From Tumebacillus avium (GTDB lineage Bacteria > Bacillota > Bacilli > Tumebacillales > Tumebacillaceae), in the NCBI RefSeq assembly GCF_002162355.1, contig NZ_CP021434.1, positions 3,898,001-3,962,000 of the forward strand: DNA of 64,000 nt, written 5' to 3'. Numbering within the stretch: the stretch's first letter is position 1; each line of letters begins with the position of its first letter. This document shows positions 8,547 through 15,723 of this stretch, piece after piece. Made by a program: the position numbers and the translations under genes. The notes beneath the pieces are model-generated. The model saw nothing but the letters and a program-made list of their open reading frames with translations, was not told the DNA's origin and did no database searches.

Positions 8547-8571
8547 ATAAATCACCTCACAGAATGTGAAG

Positions 8572-8594
8572 GAGCCCGTCGATGTGACGGGCTC
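8572..8594 (-). terminator. Hairpin after the propeptide gene, possible terminator or attenuator
   Basis: Perfect nine-base stem GAGCCCGTC / GACGGGCTC with a five-base loop, starting three bases after the propeptide stop on the minus strand. No clear U-tract follows (CTTCACATTCT), so it may stabilise the upstream mRNA or only partly terminate before the ankyrin gene. Confidence 0.6.
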
Positions 8595-8597
8595 TGT

Positions 8598-8723
8598 TTA
8601 GGCTGTTTGGTTAACGATGATGCCATCCGGGTCTATCGGTTTTACATAAGCTTCATTTGTTGCAGAAAAAGAGGCGATGATTAGCGAAGAGGTAACTAAT
8701 ACGAAAAACGAAAACTTTTTCAT
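8598..8723 (-). CDS. Putative secreted signalling propeptide (Phr/PapR/NprX-like), 41 residues
   Basis: A 41-codon gene running ATG 8723 to TAA 8598. It starts one base after the TAG of the HTH-TPR regulator, and its ribosome binding site (GGAG) lies in the end of that gene, so translation is likely coupled. The peptide begins MKKFSFFVLVTSSLIIASFS, a textbook Sec signal (two Lys, hydrophobic core, small residues at a likely cleavage site near S20-A21). About 20 polar residues follow, ending KPIDPDGIIVNQTA. A regulator gene followed directly by a short secreted peptide is the layout of Rap-Phr, PlcR-PapR and NprR-NprX (RRNPP family) systems, in which the C-terminal part is processed and re-imported by Opp. 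The mature segment is not determinable here. It is followed by a strong hairpin. Confidence 0.75.
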   Translation of the reverse strand: MKKFSFFVLVTSSLIIASFSATNEAYVKPIDPDGIIVNQTA

Positions 8724-8724
8724 G

Positions 8725-9384
8725 CTAAACACTCCGTTCGTTTATCTTTTTCAATAGTAAAGTACATGCTCGTTCGGTCTCAAATGCTGTTTTGTAGTCT
8801 CCAATTGATTGATAAGCTTCGCACACTACTTGGAGCGAGTCGACTTGATCGTGTAATAAACCAATTGTACCAAATATTCCCGCTGATTTTAAGGCGAATT
8901 CTATCGAATGTCCATGATTTTGAAGAAGTAACTCATATCGACTGCACGTTTGAAAAAATTCTCCCATCGAAGGTATTTGTTGGTCAGTAAGGTCAGCGGC
9001 GACTTGTGTGGCAAGATCGATGATTTGTGAAGCTTCATGGAGATTACGATTTTGGATATGTATCTGTGCGATTTTAGAATAAGACAAAAGCAGGTCAGGT
9101 AAGTTGTTACTCTCTTTATAATTGTCTGCGCACTCTTGTAATTGCTGAATTGCCAAGTAGGGATGATCACGCGCCGTGATCATGGCGGCGATAGTGAGGG
9201 GTACATGCAGCTTTTTGGCGATATGCTGCAAGAGGTACACCGAAGCGGTATTTTTATCCCGCTCCAACTGGCTGATCATCGAGATCGTTACATACCCGTC
9301 GGCCACTTCGCTTTGTGCCATGCCTTTTTCCAAGCGGAGACGACGTATCCGTTGTCCAAGTGTTTCTTGAGGATCAATGTTCAC
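8725..9384 (-). CDS. HTH-TPR transcriptional regulator, RRNPP-like
   Basis: A 219-residue protein with GTG start at 9384 and GGGAGAG six bases upstream. Residues about 9-65 form an XRE-type helix-turn-helix (LGQRIRRLRLEKGMAQSEVA, TISMISQLERDKNTASVYLL). The rest is alpha-helical with TPR-like spacing (HPYLAIQQLQECADNYKESN, LLSYSKIAQIHIQNRNLHEA, YQSIGDYKTAFETERACTLL), enough for about four repeats. The order HTH then TPR is that of PlcR and NprR; at 219 residues it is shorter than PlcR (about 285). It is followed one base later by a secreted-peptide gene, which supports a peptide-responsive role. Target genes are unknown; the adjacent ankyrin gene is a candidate. An alternative is an ordinary HTH-TPR regulator with an unrelated small gene. 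Confidence 0.85.
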   Translation of the reverse strand: MNIDPQETLGQRIRRLRLEKGMAQSEVADGYVTISMISQLERDKNTASVYLLQHIAKKLHVPLTIAAMITARDHPYLAIQQLQECADNYKESNNLPDLLLSYSKIAQIHIQNRNLHEASQIIDLATQVAADLTDQQIPSMGEFFQTCSRYELLLQNHGHSIEFALKSAGIFGTIGLLHDQVDSLQVVCEAYQSIGDYKTAFETERACTLLLKKINERSV

Positions 9385-9422
9385 CTAAAACTCTCCCTGT
9401 AATTACAAATGTGTTCCTTTTT

Positions 9423-9452
9423 ATTATACAATTGGATATTCAGCTTTGGAAA
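9423..9452 (-). promoter_or_regulatory. Candidate sigma-A promoter for the regulator-propeptide genes
   Basis: On the minus strand, a perfect -10 TATAAT (9428-9423) lies 18 bases after a weak -35 TTTCCA (9452-9447), about 40 bases upstream of the GTG start. Confidence 0.45.
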
Positions 9453-9456
9453 GTGC

Positions 9457-9485
9457 AAAAAAGACCTAGCAGACATTCTGCTGGG
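9457..9485 (-). terminator. Intrinsic terminator, minus strand
   Basis: CCCAGCAG / CTGCTaGG stem with a five-base loop and a T-rich tail on the minus strand. It stands nine bases beyond the stop of the start-less frame at 9494-9802 and marks that remnant as a former gene end. Confidence 0.75.
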
Positions 9486-9493
9486 CTTTTCTT

Positions 9494-9802
9494 TTAGGTA
9501 AATGATCCGGCGATTAAAATGCTGCAAATATATTTGTCGGATTGGTTTGATAAAATACTGTCAATGATCTTGATAAATAATTTTGCTTTGGATTTTTTCT
9601 TTGCTATACGTCTATACCGCCAGATAATAAGGACGCCGGCTGACAGAGCAATTAAGAGGAAACAAATAATTATTAGAAATGTAGCAAATCCAGTTTCAGT
9701 CTTGTCATGAATTTTTCCAATGTATGGAGGCGGATAATTATACCTTCTTAAGCATATCGCGTTATTTTCTGTTGTGTATTTGAGTGTTATAGTGGAGGGA
9801 TT
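9494..9802 (-). pseudogene. Remnant of a membrane-protein gene (C-terminal part, no start codon)
   Basis: Minus-strand frame of 102 codons between a TGA (9805-9803) and TAA (9494). It has no ATG, GTG or TTG. It nevertheless reads like a real protein end: a polar stretch (ICLRRYNYPPPYIGKIHDKT), one clear transmembrane segment (GFATFLIIICFLLIALSAGV) with positive-inside flank (WRYRRIAKKKSKAK) and a polar tail, and it is followed by a terminator. In the neighbouring frame just upstream, codons read ...NLLEIPPL, suggesting the N-terminal part continued through a frameshift before the gene was lost. This segment accounts for most of the 520-base gap between the regulator and the next gene. A gene using a rare start codon cannot be excluded. 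Confidence 0.45.
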
Positions 9803-9903
9803 TCAAGTAGGTTTTTTTGATGAGCTCGAACTGAGCAGAATAATCACTTATGCACAAGGGGATAAATGGAATTATGTGTTGTTTAGTTGGGAGGGGTAAG
9901 GAG

Positions 9904-10878
9904 ATGCTAGCAGAATTTGAGCTTCGCAGTAACTCGATTACCTGTTATAGATTCATATTGGATATCGAACAACTGCAAGTAGTGTCGGATGAACTATCAG
10001 CAAAGCTAACGTTTCACCCACAGTTCGAGTCACCGATTGGTCTTCTTGATGATTATATTTCTTTACTTGGTGGACATGTGGAGTTGGATTCGAGGGTAAA
10101 GGTTGATATTCCGGTACAAGCCAAGCTGCCAGGACGACCATTTTGGATTCCCTTGTCAAATAAAATGATTCAATATATTGAAGAAAACCGTGTTCCACAA
10201 CAGGAAATCGAAATAAGTTTATCTTTTTATGCGGTCTGTCACATCCCAAACAATTATTATCGTAGTAGAAATGACTCGGAGTGGGAGAAGAGAATCGATC
10301 AGGCTCTTAAACTTGTTACAGGGAAGATGAGTACATTTACAGTTTATCCCCCAGTTAGAGTTCGAATCCATCGTGAGAAGTGGAGTAATTTATTAAAGGA
10401 TGCGGGTTACAAGTCTTTTGAGCTTTTGGAGTTGCCGACTCTTAACTTACGTCCTAAACAGTCAGATCGATGGTTACAGGTGACTGGAAGATTCGAGGAA
10501 TTTATTCACAAAGAGCGAATGGGGTACTATGAAGATTGTATGCGGAATGCAAGGATCTTATTGGAGGATGTAATGGTGCTGTTAGCTTCTCATACTGGTG
10601 TACAGTTGAATCAGAAACAGGCGTCTGGGAAAATCGAGAGTCTTGTAGCCAGTTTGAAGAAGCGATTTCCTACGATAATAGACTCAATAGAGTCGCTTGA
10701 ATGGCTGATGAAGTCGATAAACCTGTCCAGTCGTGCACATCATCACGGAGGAGAAGTAGTCGTAGCAATGGGAGGGATGCGCAAACAGGTTAAGTATATT
10801 AGCTACCTTCTGGCAGCGTTGCTCTCTGCAAGTGTCACACTGTTGGAGGACTTCGTACCGGAAAATGAAAGTACCTAA
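9904..10878 (+). CDS. Unknown protein with possible HEPN/Abi_C-like C-terminal domain
   Basis: A 324-residue protein. ATG 9904 is chosen because GAGGGG (9890-9895) precedes it; an in-frame ATG at 9850 has no ribosome binding site. No named family is recognised in the N-terminal 210 residues. The C-terminal 100 residues (YYEDCMRNARILLEDVMVLL, a Lys/Glu-rich helix, then SSRAHHHGGEVVVA) resemble in pattern the helical domains at the end of abortive-infection proteins (Abi_C/HEPN-like: helices, then an Arg-x-x-His motif before a Gly). This is a pattern resemblance only. GC is about 40%, against about 60% in neighbouring core genes. It forms a pair with the 73-residue gene starting 19 bases later, and a bidirectional terminator follows both. 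Confidence 0.75.
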   Translation: MLAEFELRSNSITCYRFILDIEQLQVVSDELSAKLTFHPQFESPIGLLDDYISLLGGHVELDSRVKVDIPVQAKLPGRPFWIPLSNKMIQYIEENRVPQQEIEISLSFYAVCHIPNNYYRSRNDSEWEKRIDQALKLVTGKMSTFTVYPPVRVRIHREKWSNLLKDAGYKSFELLELPTLNLRPKQSDRWLQVTGRFEEFIHKERMGYYEDCMRNARILLEDVMVLLASHTGVQLNQKQASGKIESLVASLKKRFPTIIDSIESLEWLMKSINLSSRAHHHGGEVVVAMGGMRKQVKYISYLLAALLSASVTLLEDFVPENEST

Positions 10879-10897
10879 AATCAAGGAGGTTTTGGAG

Positions 10898-11119
10898 TTG
10901 AAAGTAGAATTTAATATTGTTGGCGGTGGGGTCATAGGTCAAATAAATCCTATCGATTTGGACGCAGGCGGTGTACAGGCTCTGTTTAATTTGAAGGAAA
11001 TTAAATTGCGAATCTATACCAGTGCTGGAGTATCTACTGTAAGTTCTTGTAGTATTCGTGATATTTCATTGGATGCTTCTGAACAGACACCTTTGTTAAG
11101 GGTTAATATACAAACTTAG
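10898..11119 (+). CDS. Small protein of unknown function
   Basis: A 73-residue protein with TTG start at 10898, chosen because AAGGAGG lies eight bases upstream; an in-frame ATG at 10865 overlaps the previous gene and has no ribosome binding site. It is rich in beta-branched residues (FNIVGGGVIGQINPIDL; KLRIYTSAGVSTVSSCSIRD) with no signal peptide or membrane segment. No family recognised. It is translated from the same transcript as the preceding 324-residue protein (19-base gap) and shares its low GC, so the two were probably acquired together. Confidence 0.6.
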   Translation: MKVEFNIVGGGVIGQINPIDLDAGGVQALFNLKEIKLRIYTSAGVSTVSSCSIRDISLDASEQTPLLRVNIQT

Positions 11120-11130
11120 TATTTTTTAAC

Positions 11131-11166
11131 AAAAGAGCATGAGACAAAATCGTCGCATGCTCTTTT
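11131..11166. terminator. Bidirectional intrinsic terminator
   Basis: AAAAGAGCATG (11131-11141) / CATGCTCTTTT (11156-11166) with a 14-base loop and T/A tracts on both sides. Confidence 0.85.
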
Positions 11167-11316
11167 GTCGATAATTCACCATGTGCTAACTTTTTTTGAT
11201 CCTTCCTTATACCTCTTAGAAATCACAGTTGGAACTGGCCCAAATTACCTTAAAGGATTTCCACCTCCATCTCCGAATACTACTAAAGATTTTGTCAATT
11301 TGGAGGAGATTGCACC

Positions 11317-13293
11317 TTGGCTAACGTGTGGAAAAACACGCTGCTCGGCGTGACGATGGTCTCGCTGATGTCTGTGCCGAACGTGACAGAAGCAGCAGCA
11401 CCGCCGATCACGATTAAGATCGACGGGCAGAAACAAACGTATGACAGCGCACCGTACATGAAAAACGACAGAACCCTTGTGCCTTTGCGCGGGATCTTTG
11501 AAAAACAGGGCGCTGAAGTGTTCTGGAAACAGGAGACGAATACCGTCGTTGCGGTCAAAGGCGACATGACGATCACTTTGAAAATCGGCTCGAAAACCGC
11601 GTACGTCAACGGCGCTCCGGTCACGCTGGACCAGGCGGCGGAAATGAAAAACGACCGCACGATGGTGCCGATCCGCTTTGTTTCGGAAACGTTGGGCGCA
11701 GACGTGAAATGGGAGCAGAAGACCAACTCCGTCCTGATCACTTCTGGCGTCAAATCGACGCCGAATAAAGGGCAGGTGCTGCACCTGTCGCAATTTAACG
11801 ACGTCGACACGCTGGACTCGGTGCTCGCAACGGACACAGCTTCGTTCAACATGATCTCGCAGATCAACGAAGGCTTGACCCGCCTCGACAAGGATGGCAA
11901 GGCCGTTCCAGGCGTGGCGAAGAGCTGGACCATATCTCCGGACGGCAAGACCTACCGCTTCACGCTGCGCCCTGACGCAAAATGGTCGGACGGCAGCGCG
12001 GTGACGGCGAGCGATTTTGACTATGCTTGGAAACGCGGCTTGAAACGCTCCACCGGGGCTAACTATGCATTCCTCCTGACGTGGATCAAGGGCGGGCAAG
12101 ATTACTACAATGGCACCGGCTCCGCTTCGGGTGTCGGCATCAAAGTGATCGATCCGAAAACGCTCGAAGTCACGCTGGAATCCCCGATTCCCTTTTTCCC
12201 GGAACAGTTGGCCTTCCCGACCTACTATCCGCAGAAGAAAGCGTTTGTCGAACAAAAACGCGCCGCGTATGGCAACGATGCCGGCACGGTGCTGTCCAAC
12301 GGCCCGTTTAAGCTGCATACCTGGGCATACGGCCAACTGATCTATCTCGAGAAAAACAATACGTACTGGGATCGCGCCAATGTAAAACTGCAAAAGGTCA
12401 ACGTGTACATCGGCAAGCCGCAAGCGACGCAGAAGACGATGTACACCAAAGGCCAACTCGACCTGTTCCAGGCTGAAGCCAACGCGCACGCGCTCTACCA
12501 AGGGAACCCGGAGTACCATTCCGCTCCCGAGCAGACCAGCGGCTATCTGCAGTTCAATATGACGCACCCGGTGCTGAAAAATAAAAAGATCCGCCAAGCG
12601 CTGACCTATGCGATCGATGCGAACCAATACGTGAGCAAGGTGTACAACAACGGTACGGTCGGCGCGACCGGACTCGTTCCGTACGGCATCTCGAACGGTC
12701 AGGGCGGCGACTTCCGCACGACAAACGGCGACCTGCTGAATCGCAGCGCCAACCTGCCGAAAGCGAAAGCGCTGCTGCAGGAAGGCTTGAAAGAGTTGGG
12801 TCTGACCCAACTGCCGACGCTGACCGTGCTGATGGACAACGGCACAACCTCCAAGCTCTCCGGAGTAACGCTGCAAGAGCAATGGCACCAAAACCTCGGT
12901 GTTGAGATCGAGACGGAGTATGTGTCGTTCGCGGAACGGCTTGAGCGTTCCGTATGGGGCGATTTCCAAATCGTGTACTCGTTCTGGGGCGCTGATTACA
13001 ACGACCCGATGACGTTCCTCGACATGTATCTGACCGACAGTGATTTCAATGAGACGCGCTACAGCAATCCGGAGTACGACCGTCTGGTGATGGCAGCACA
13101 GAAAGAGGTCAACGCGGCCATGCGCATGCAGTACCTGTACGATGCCGAAAAGATCTTGATGAACGATCTGCCGGTCGCGCCGGTCCTTTACCGCCAGTAC
13201 TCGTATCTGCTCAAGCCGTATGTGAAGAATCTGACGCTTGTGGACAACATCAAGGGCTATGATTTGAAGAATGTTTCAATTGAAGGAAAGTAA
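11317..13293 (+). CDS. Stalk-domain / OppA-like peptide-binding fusion protein
   Basis: A 658-residue protein with TTG start at 11317 (GGAGGAG eight bases upstream). The signal peptide is LLGVTMVSLMSVPNVTEA; there is no lipobox Cys. Residues about 30-145 are a copper-amine-oxidase-like stalk domain with two repeats (NDRTLVPLRGIFEKQGAEV; NDRTMVPIRFVSETLGADV). Residues about 150-655 are a solute-binding protein family 5 domain (GLTRLDKDGKAVPGVAKSW, WTISPDGKTYRFTLRPDAKW, NGPFKLHTW, KKIRQALTYAID, WGADYNDPMTFLD), as in OppA/DppA peptide importers. OppA proteins are normally lipoproteins; here the stalk domain may provide wall or surface attachment instead. No permease or ATPase gene is adjacent, so it either serves a distant transporter or has a different job. 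Confidence 0.9.
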   Translation: MANVWKNTLLGVTMVSLMSVPNVTEAAAPPITIKIDGQKQTYDSAPYMKNDRTLVPLRGIFEKQGAEVFWKQETNTVVAVKGDMTITLKIGSKTAYVNGAPVTLDQAAEMKNDRTMVPIRFVSETLGADVKWEQKTNSVLITSGVKSTPNKGQVLHLSQFNDVDTLDSVLATDTASFNMISQINEGLTRLDKDGKAVPGVAKSWTISPDGKTYRFTLRPDAKWSDGSAVTASDFDYAWKRGLKRSTGANYAFLLTWIKGGQDYYNGTGSASGVGIKVIDPKTLEVTLESPIPFFPEQLAFPTYYPQKKAFVEQKRAAYGNDAGTVLSNGPFKLHTWAYGQLIYLEKNNTYWDRANVKLQKVNVYIGKPQATQKTMYTKGQLDLFQAEANAHALYQGNPEYHSAPEQTSGYLQFNMTHPVLKNKKIRQALTYAIDANQYVSKVYNNGTVGATGLVPYGISNGQGGDFRTTNGDLLNRSANLPKAKALLQEGLKELGLTQLPTLTVLMDNGTTSKLSGVTLQEQWHQNLGVEIETEYVSFAERLERSVWGDFQIVYSFWGADYNDPMTFLDMYLTDSDFNETRYSNPEYDRLVMAAQKEVNAAMRMQYLYDAEKILMNDLPVAPVLYRQYSYLLKPYVKNLTLVDNIKGYDLKNVSIEGK

Positions 13294-13307
13294 AAGCATC
13301 TCTGAGC

Positions 13308-13344
13308 AAAAAGCTCCTTCGGTTACGGCCGAAGGAGCTTTTTT
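13308..13344 (+). terminator. Intrinsic terminator of the binding-protein gene
   Basis: AAAGCTCCTTCGG / CCGAAGGAGCTTT, 13-base stem with T-tract. Confidence 0.92.
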
Positions 13345-13414
13345 AAAATCTCTTTGCTCTATCAGTGTTACGGTGATCAAATAACAGAATATGAAATAAA
13401 ATAGTTCGCGATGG

Positions 13415-13770
13415 GTGTGCAGTTTTTGCAGCGTTGGCGGCCAGACCTTCACCGGCGACGTGTTTGCCGACCCGGCGTATTTTGTGGACTCGCATCTGAA
13501 CGGTCTCCCGCGCCAACCGCGATCCGTTCGGCGGCAAAAGCGACATTTTTACCAAGATCGAAGTCGACGGCGAAACGGTGTCGGACGACCGGATGTGGAA
13601 AAAGAACGACTTTCCGACCGGCACCTGCTACAACCTGCTCTGGGGCTATGATAACGCTTCGAGCGGTTTCCAGTACTCCGACAACTATAACTTCCGCTAT
13701 GTGGCGAAACGGCAAGGTTTGGCAGTCTCCATCGAAGTGTTTGACGTCAACTGTGGAGAATGTGAGGTAA
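13415..13770 (+). pseudogene. Frameshifted, truncated gene remnant
   Basis: Two reading frames join into one protein-like sequence. From 13415 one frame gives VGGQTFTGDVFADPAYFVDS followed by HLNG; then near 13500-13510 the reading moves to the frame giving ANRDPFGGKSDIFTKIEVDG, ETVSDDRMWKKNDFPTG, CYNLLWGYDN and FRYVAKRQGL, ending near FDVNCGECEV. High GC and third-position pattern agree with the neighbouring core genes, unlike the AT-rich gene downstream. There is no start codon with a ribosome binding site, and the natural stop seems lost: the frame stays open through the terminator at 13781 into the next gene. Product unknown. Confidence 0.6.
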
Positions 13771-13780
13771 TGGGTATAAA

Positions 13781-13806
13781 AAGGAAGCCAGAAGGCTTCC
13801 TTTTTT
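13781..13806 (+). terminator. Intrinsic terminator of the pseudogene
   Basis: AAGGAAGCC / GGCTTCCTT stem with four-base loop and six-plus T. It lies inside the frame that stays open from the pseudogene into the next gene, so that long frame is not one gene. Confidence 0.85.
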
Positions 13807-13829
13807 ATATCGCGGGGCAAGTCTGCAAG

Positions 13830-13858
13830 TTGACACACTGGGTATGTTTTGGTAATAT
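13830..13858 (+). promoter_or_regulatory. Strong sigma-A promoter of the accessory island
   Basis: Consensus -35 TTGACA (13830-13835), 17-base spacer, -10 TAATAT (13853-13858), about 35 bases upstream of the island's first gene. Confidence 0.8.
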
Positions 13859-13901
13859 AAACATAGGGTTTTATAAAATAACAAAAACTAGAGGTGGAAA
13901 A

Positions 13902-14435
13902 ATGAGTTCATTTGAGACATGGAAGAGGTACCGGGATGAGTTTATTTCAAAACTCGAGGACTATGGCTACAGACTAACTGAAAGCGGCACGTCGAATAAA
14001 AAATTGGTCGTAGAAGGTCGGGATTATCAATTTAAAGTTATCTTTCGATATTCTACTCGTACAGAGAAAACTGGATATAGTTTTACGTTCAACGCTGATG
14101 AGTTTGGAGATGATGAAAATAGTTTCTTTGTCTATGCTCTTGTTGGTTCAAATGAAGTCACTCGTTATCTCATAATTAACCATGCTATTTTCAAGAGTAT
14201 AATGGAGAAACCGTTCCAGTCTAACACATACCTAACCACCGGAAGTTACACCTTTAATTTTGGGAAAGCAGATAGTGAGAAATTAGGGAAATGGGCAGAG
14301 TTTGTCGGTGGGATTGAGGTGTTTGAGAAATTTTATAGTAATAGTGACCTCATAACGATCCCACGTTCTGTTCTGTATGCTATGAAAAAGAAACTTTACG
14401 ACATGCAAAATGAACTAGACAGGTTGCTGGGATAA
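13902..14435 (+). CDS. Accessory-island protein of unknown function
   Basis: A 177-residue protein with ATG at 13902, preceded by AGAGGTGG and a consensus promoter. The frame is open upstream, but that part belongs to the pseudogene. The chain is charged, with an N-terminal helical part (SSFETWKRYRDEFISKLEDY), a beta-rich middle (KKLVVEGRDYQFKVIFRYS) and a C-terminal helix (LYAMKKKLYDMQNELDRLLG). No family recognised. GC is about 38-40%. It begins a run of three + strand genes with an HTH-like and a DUF4145 protein; gaps of about 60-90 bases allow one transcript. The company suggests defence or a mobile origin, but this is not shown. Confidence 0.75.
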   Translation: MSSFETWKRYRDEFISKLEDYGYRLTESGTSNKKLVVEGRDYQFKVIFRYSTRTEKTGYSFTFNADEFGDDENSFFVYALVGSNEVTRYLIINHAIFKSIMEKPFQSNTYLTTGSYTFNFGKADSEKLGKWAEFVGGIEVFEKFYSNSDLITIPRSVLYAMKKKLYDMQNELDRLLG

Positions 14436-14524
14436 CTGCTTGGGCAGTTAGCTATTCCCCTTGGTACTATAAGGAGGATACTGTTTTTCAAAGTGTGAGG
14501 CGGAAACGATAGAGGAGGAGAAGA

Positions 14525-14794
14525 ATGGGAGATAGCGTCATCAAGAGAAATGGGTGTAGGGAAGAAGTATTACTAGCGATCAGTGCTGTCATTAAGCAAA
14601 AGGGGAGAAATAGCTTTACGGTTACCGAAGTGCTACATTACTTAAAAGGTGTTGGTTCAACATATAAAGAGTCAACAATTAGGACTCAAATTAGTTCCAG
14701 ATGTTGTTCTAATTCTCCTAACCACCACGCAACTACATACAGAGATTTGGAACGAATCGGGGCTGGAGTATACAGGTCCTTACATCACATTTAA
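14525..14794 (+). CDS. Small HTH-like protein (DUF7669-type)
   Basis: An 89-residue protein with ATG preceded by GAGGAGGAGAAG. It matches a known small domain pattern: N-terminal helix (EEVLLAISAVIKQKGRNSFT), a recognition-like segment (VTEVLHYLKGVGSTYKESTI), then RTQISSRCC, and a conserved end (HHATTYRDLERIGAGVYRSL). I associate this pattern with the winged-HTH-like domain named DUF7669, found alone or fused to restriction endonucleases; the name is from memory and should be checked. It probably binds DNA. It sits between two accessory genes of similar low GC. Confidence 0.75.
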   Translation: MGDSVIKRNGCREEVLLAISAVIKQKGRNSFTVTEVLHYLKGVGSTYKESTIRTQISSRCCSNSPNHHATTYRDLERIGAGVYRSLHHI

Positions 14795-14857
14795 ATGGAT
14801 GTGTATAAGATTAGTTGATCTCATATTAGGCATTAAATAATATATGGGGGCGATGGG

Positions 14858-15526
14858 ATGGGTGGCAATGCAGAAGAGAAAGTATTGTTATGTTATCATT
14901 GCGGCAATAAAACCTCGATGAAAAAAGTTGCTAAACATACATATCGAGATAGAGAGTTTTTAGATTATGAGAATAACTTCTGGGTTTCTTATGGGAATGA
15001 GTGGTCAATTTTTTTCTGCCCGGTTTGCCAAAATGTCACTATTGAGGAATGTTACTGGCATAGCGAAGAAACGGGACCTCGTGGAGAGCAATACTATAAT
15101 TATAGAATCCTGTACCCGCAAGTAAACATCAGTAATACTACAATTCCTGAAAAAGTGGTAAAAGCATTCGAATCGGCTATAAAAGTAAGGCATATCGATA
15201 ACAATACTTGCGTGTTTTCATTACGGAAAACACTCGAGTTGATTTGCAAAGATCAAAATGCTCAGGGTACTAAACTCTATGAGATGCTAAACGATCTATA
15301 TGAGAAAGGGGTTCTTCCTAAGCTCTTAGATAGCATGGCAACTCTCTTAAGAAAAGCTGGAAATGAAGCAGCCCATTCTGATGAGGAAATATCAGATGGG
15401 TTAGTGAGCGATTTGATTGATTTTACGCAAACTATTATTGAGTATATATACGTCCTGCCTAATAAACTTCAAAAAATCCAATATCATATTGAAAAGCAAG
15501 TCAGTGAGAATGGCAGAGGTATATAA
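14858..15526 (+). CDS. DUF4145 domain protein with N-terminal zinc ribbon
   Basis: A 222-residue protein with ATG after a GGGGGCGATGGG-type site. The N-terminal 75 residues contain two Cys pairs (LCYHCGNKTSMKK and FFCPVCQNVTIEE), a treble-clef or zinc-ribbon layout. Residues about 110-200 are a DUF4145 domain: FSLRKTLELICKDQ, LYEMLNDLYEKGVLPKLLD, then LLRKAGNEAAHSDEEI, with the conserved Arg...Glu and GNxAAH motif. DUF4145 is a helical family often seen beside or fused to restriction and other defence enzymes and related in pattern to HEPN domains. No catalytic partner is fused here. Last gene of the low-GC island. Confidence 0.85.
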   Translation: MGGNAEEKVLLCYHCGNKTSMKKVAKHTYRDREFLDYENNFWVSYGNEWSIFFCPVCQNVTIEECYWHSEETGPRGEQYYNYRILYPQVNISNTTIPEKVVKAFESAIKVRHIDNNTCVFSLRKTLELICKDQNAQGTKLYEMLNDLYEKGVLPKLLDSMATLLRKAGNEAAHSDEEISDGLVSDLIDFTQTIIEYIYVLPNKLQKIQYHIEKQVSENGRGI

Positions 15527-15683
15527 TGCTCTTTGTTTAGATTGAAACTACAAAGTGAAATCCGTCTCATCCACATAATTTGGACAGATCTGCTGAGCAT
15601 GAGATTCCTTTCTCTCTTCATTGTTATTTGGCATTTTAAGGAGAGATTGGTCTGGCGCCGAGAACTTCAACGAAAACCCATAG

Positions 15684-15712
15684 AAAAAGGTCTTAGCGAA
15701 TGCGCTAAGGCC
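15684..15712 (-). terminator. Intrinsic terminator after the NRPS fossil
   Basis: On the minus strand GGCCTTAGCG / CGCTAAGACC with four-base loop and five T. It stands just beyond the stop codon of the fossil at 15724. Confidence 0.8.
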
Positions 15713-15723
15713 CTTTTCTGTGT

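Noticed and set aside
11245..12969. 574-codon antisense open frame over the OppA-like gene
   Set aside because: The + strand encodes an unmistakable solute-binding protein; the antisense product is low-complexity Arg/Val/Phe-rich.
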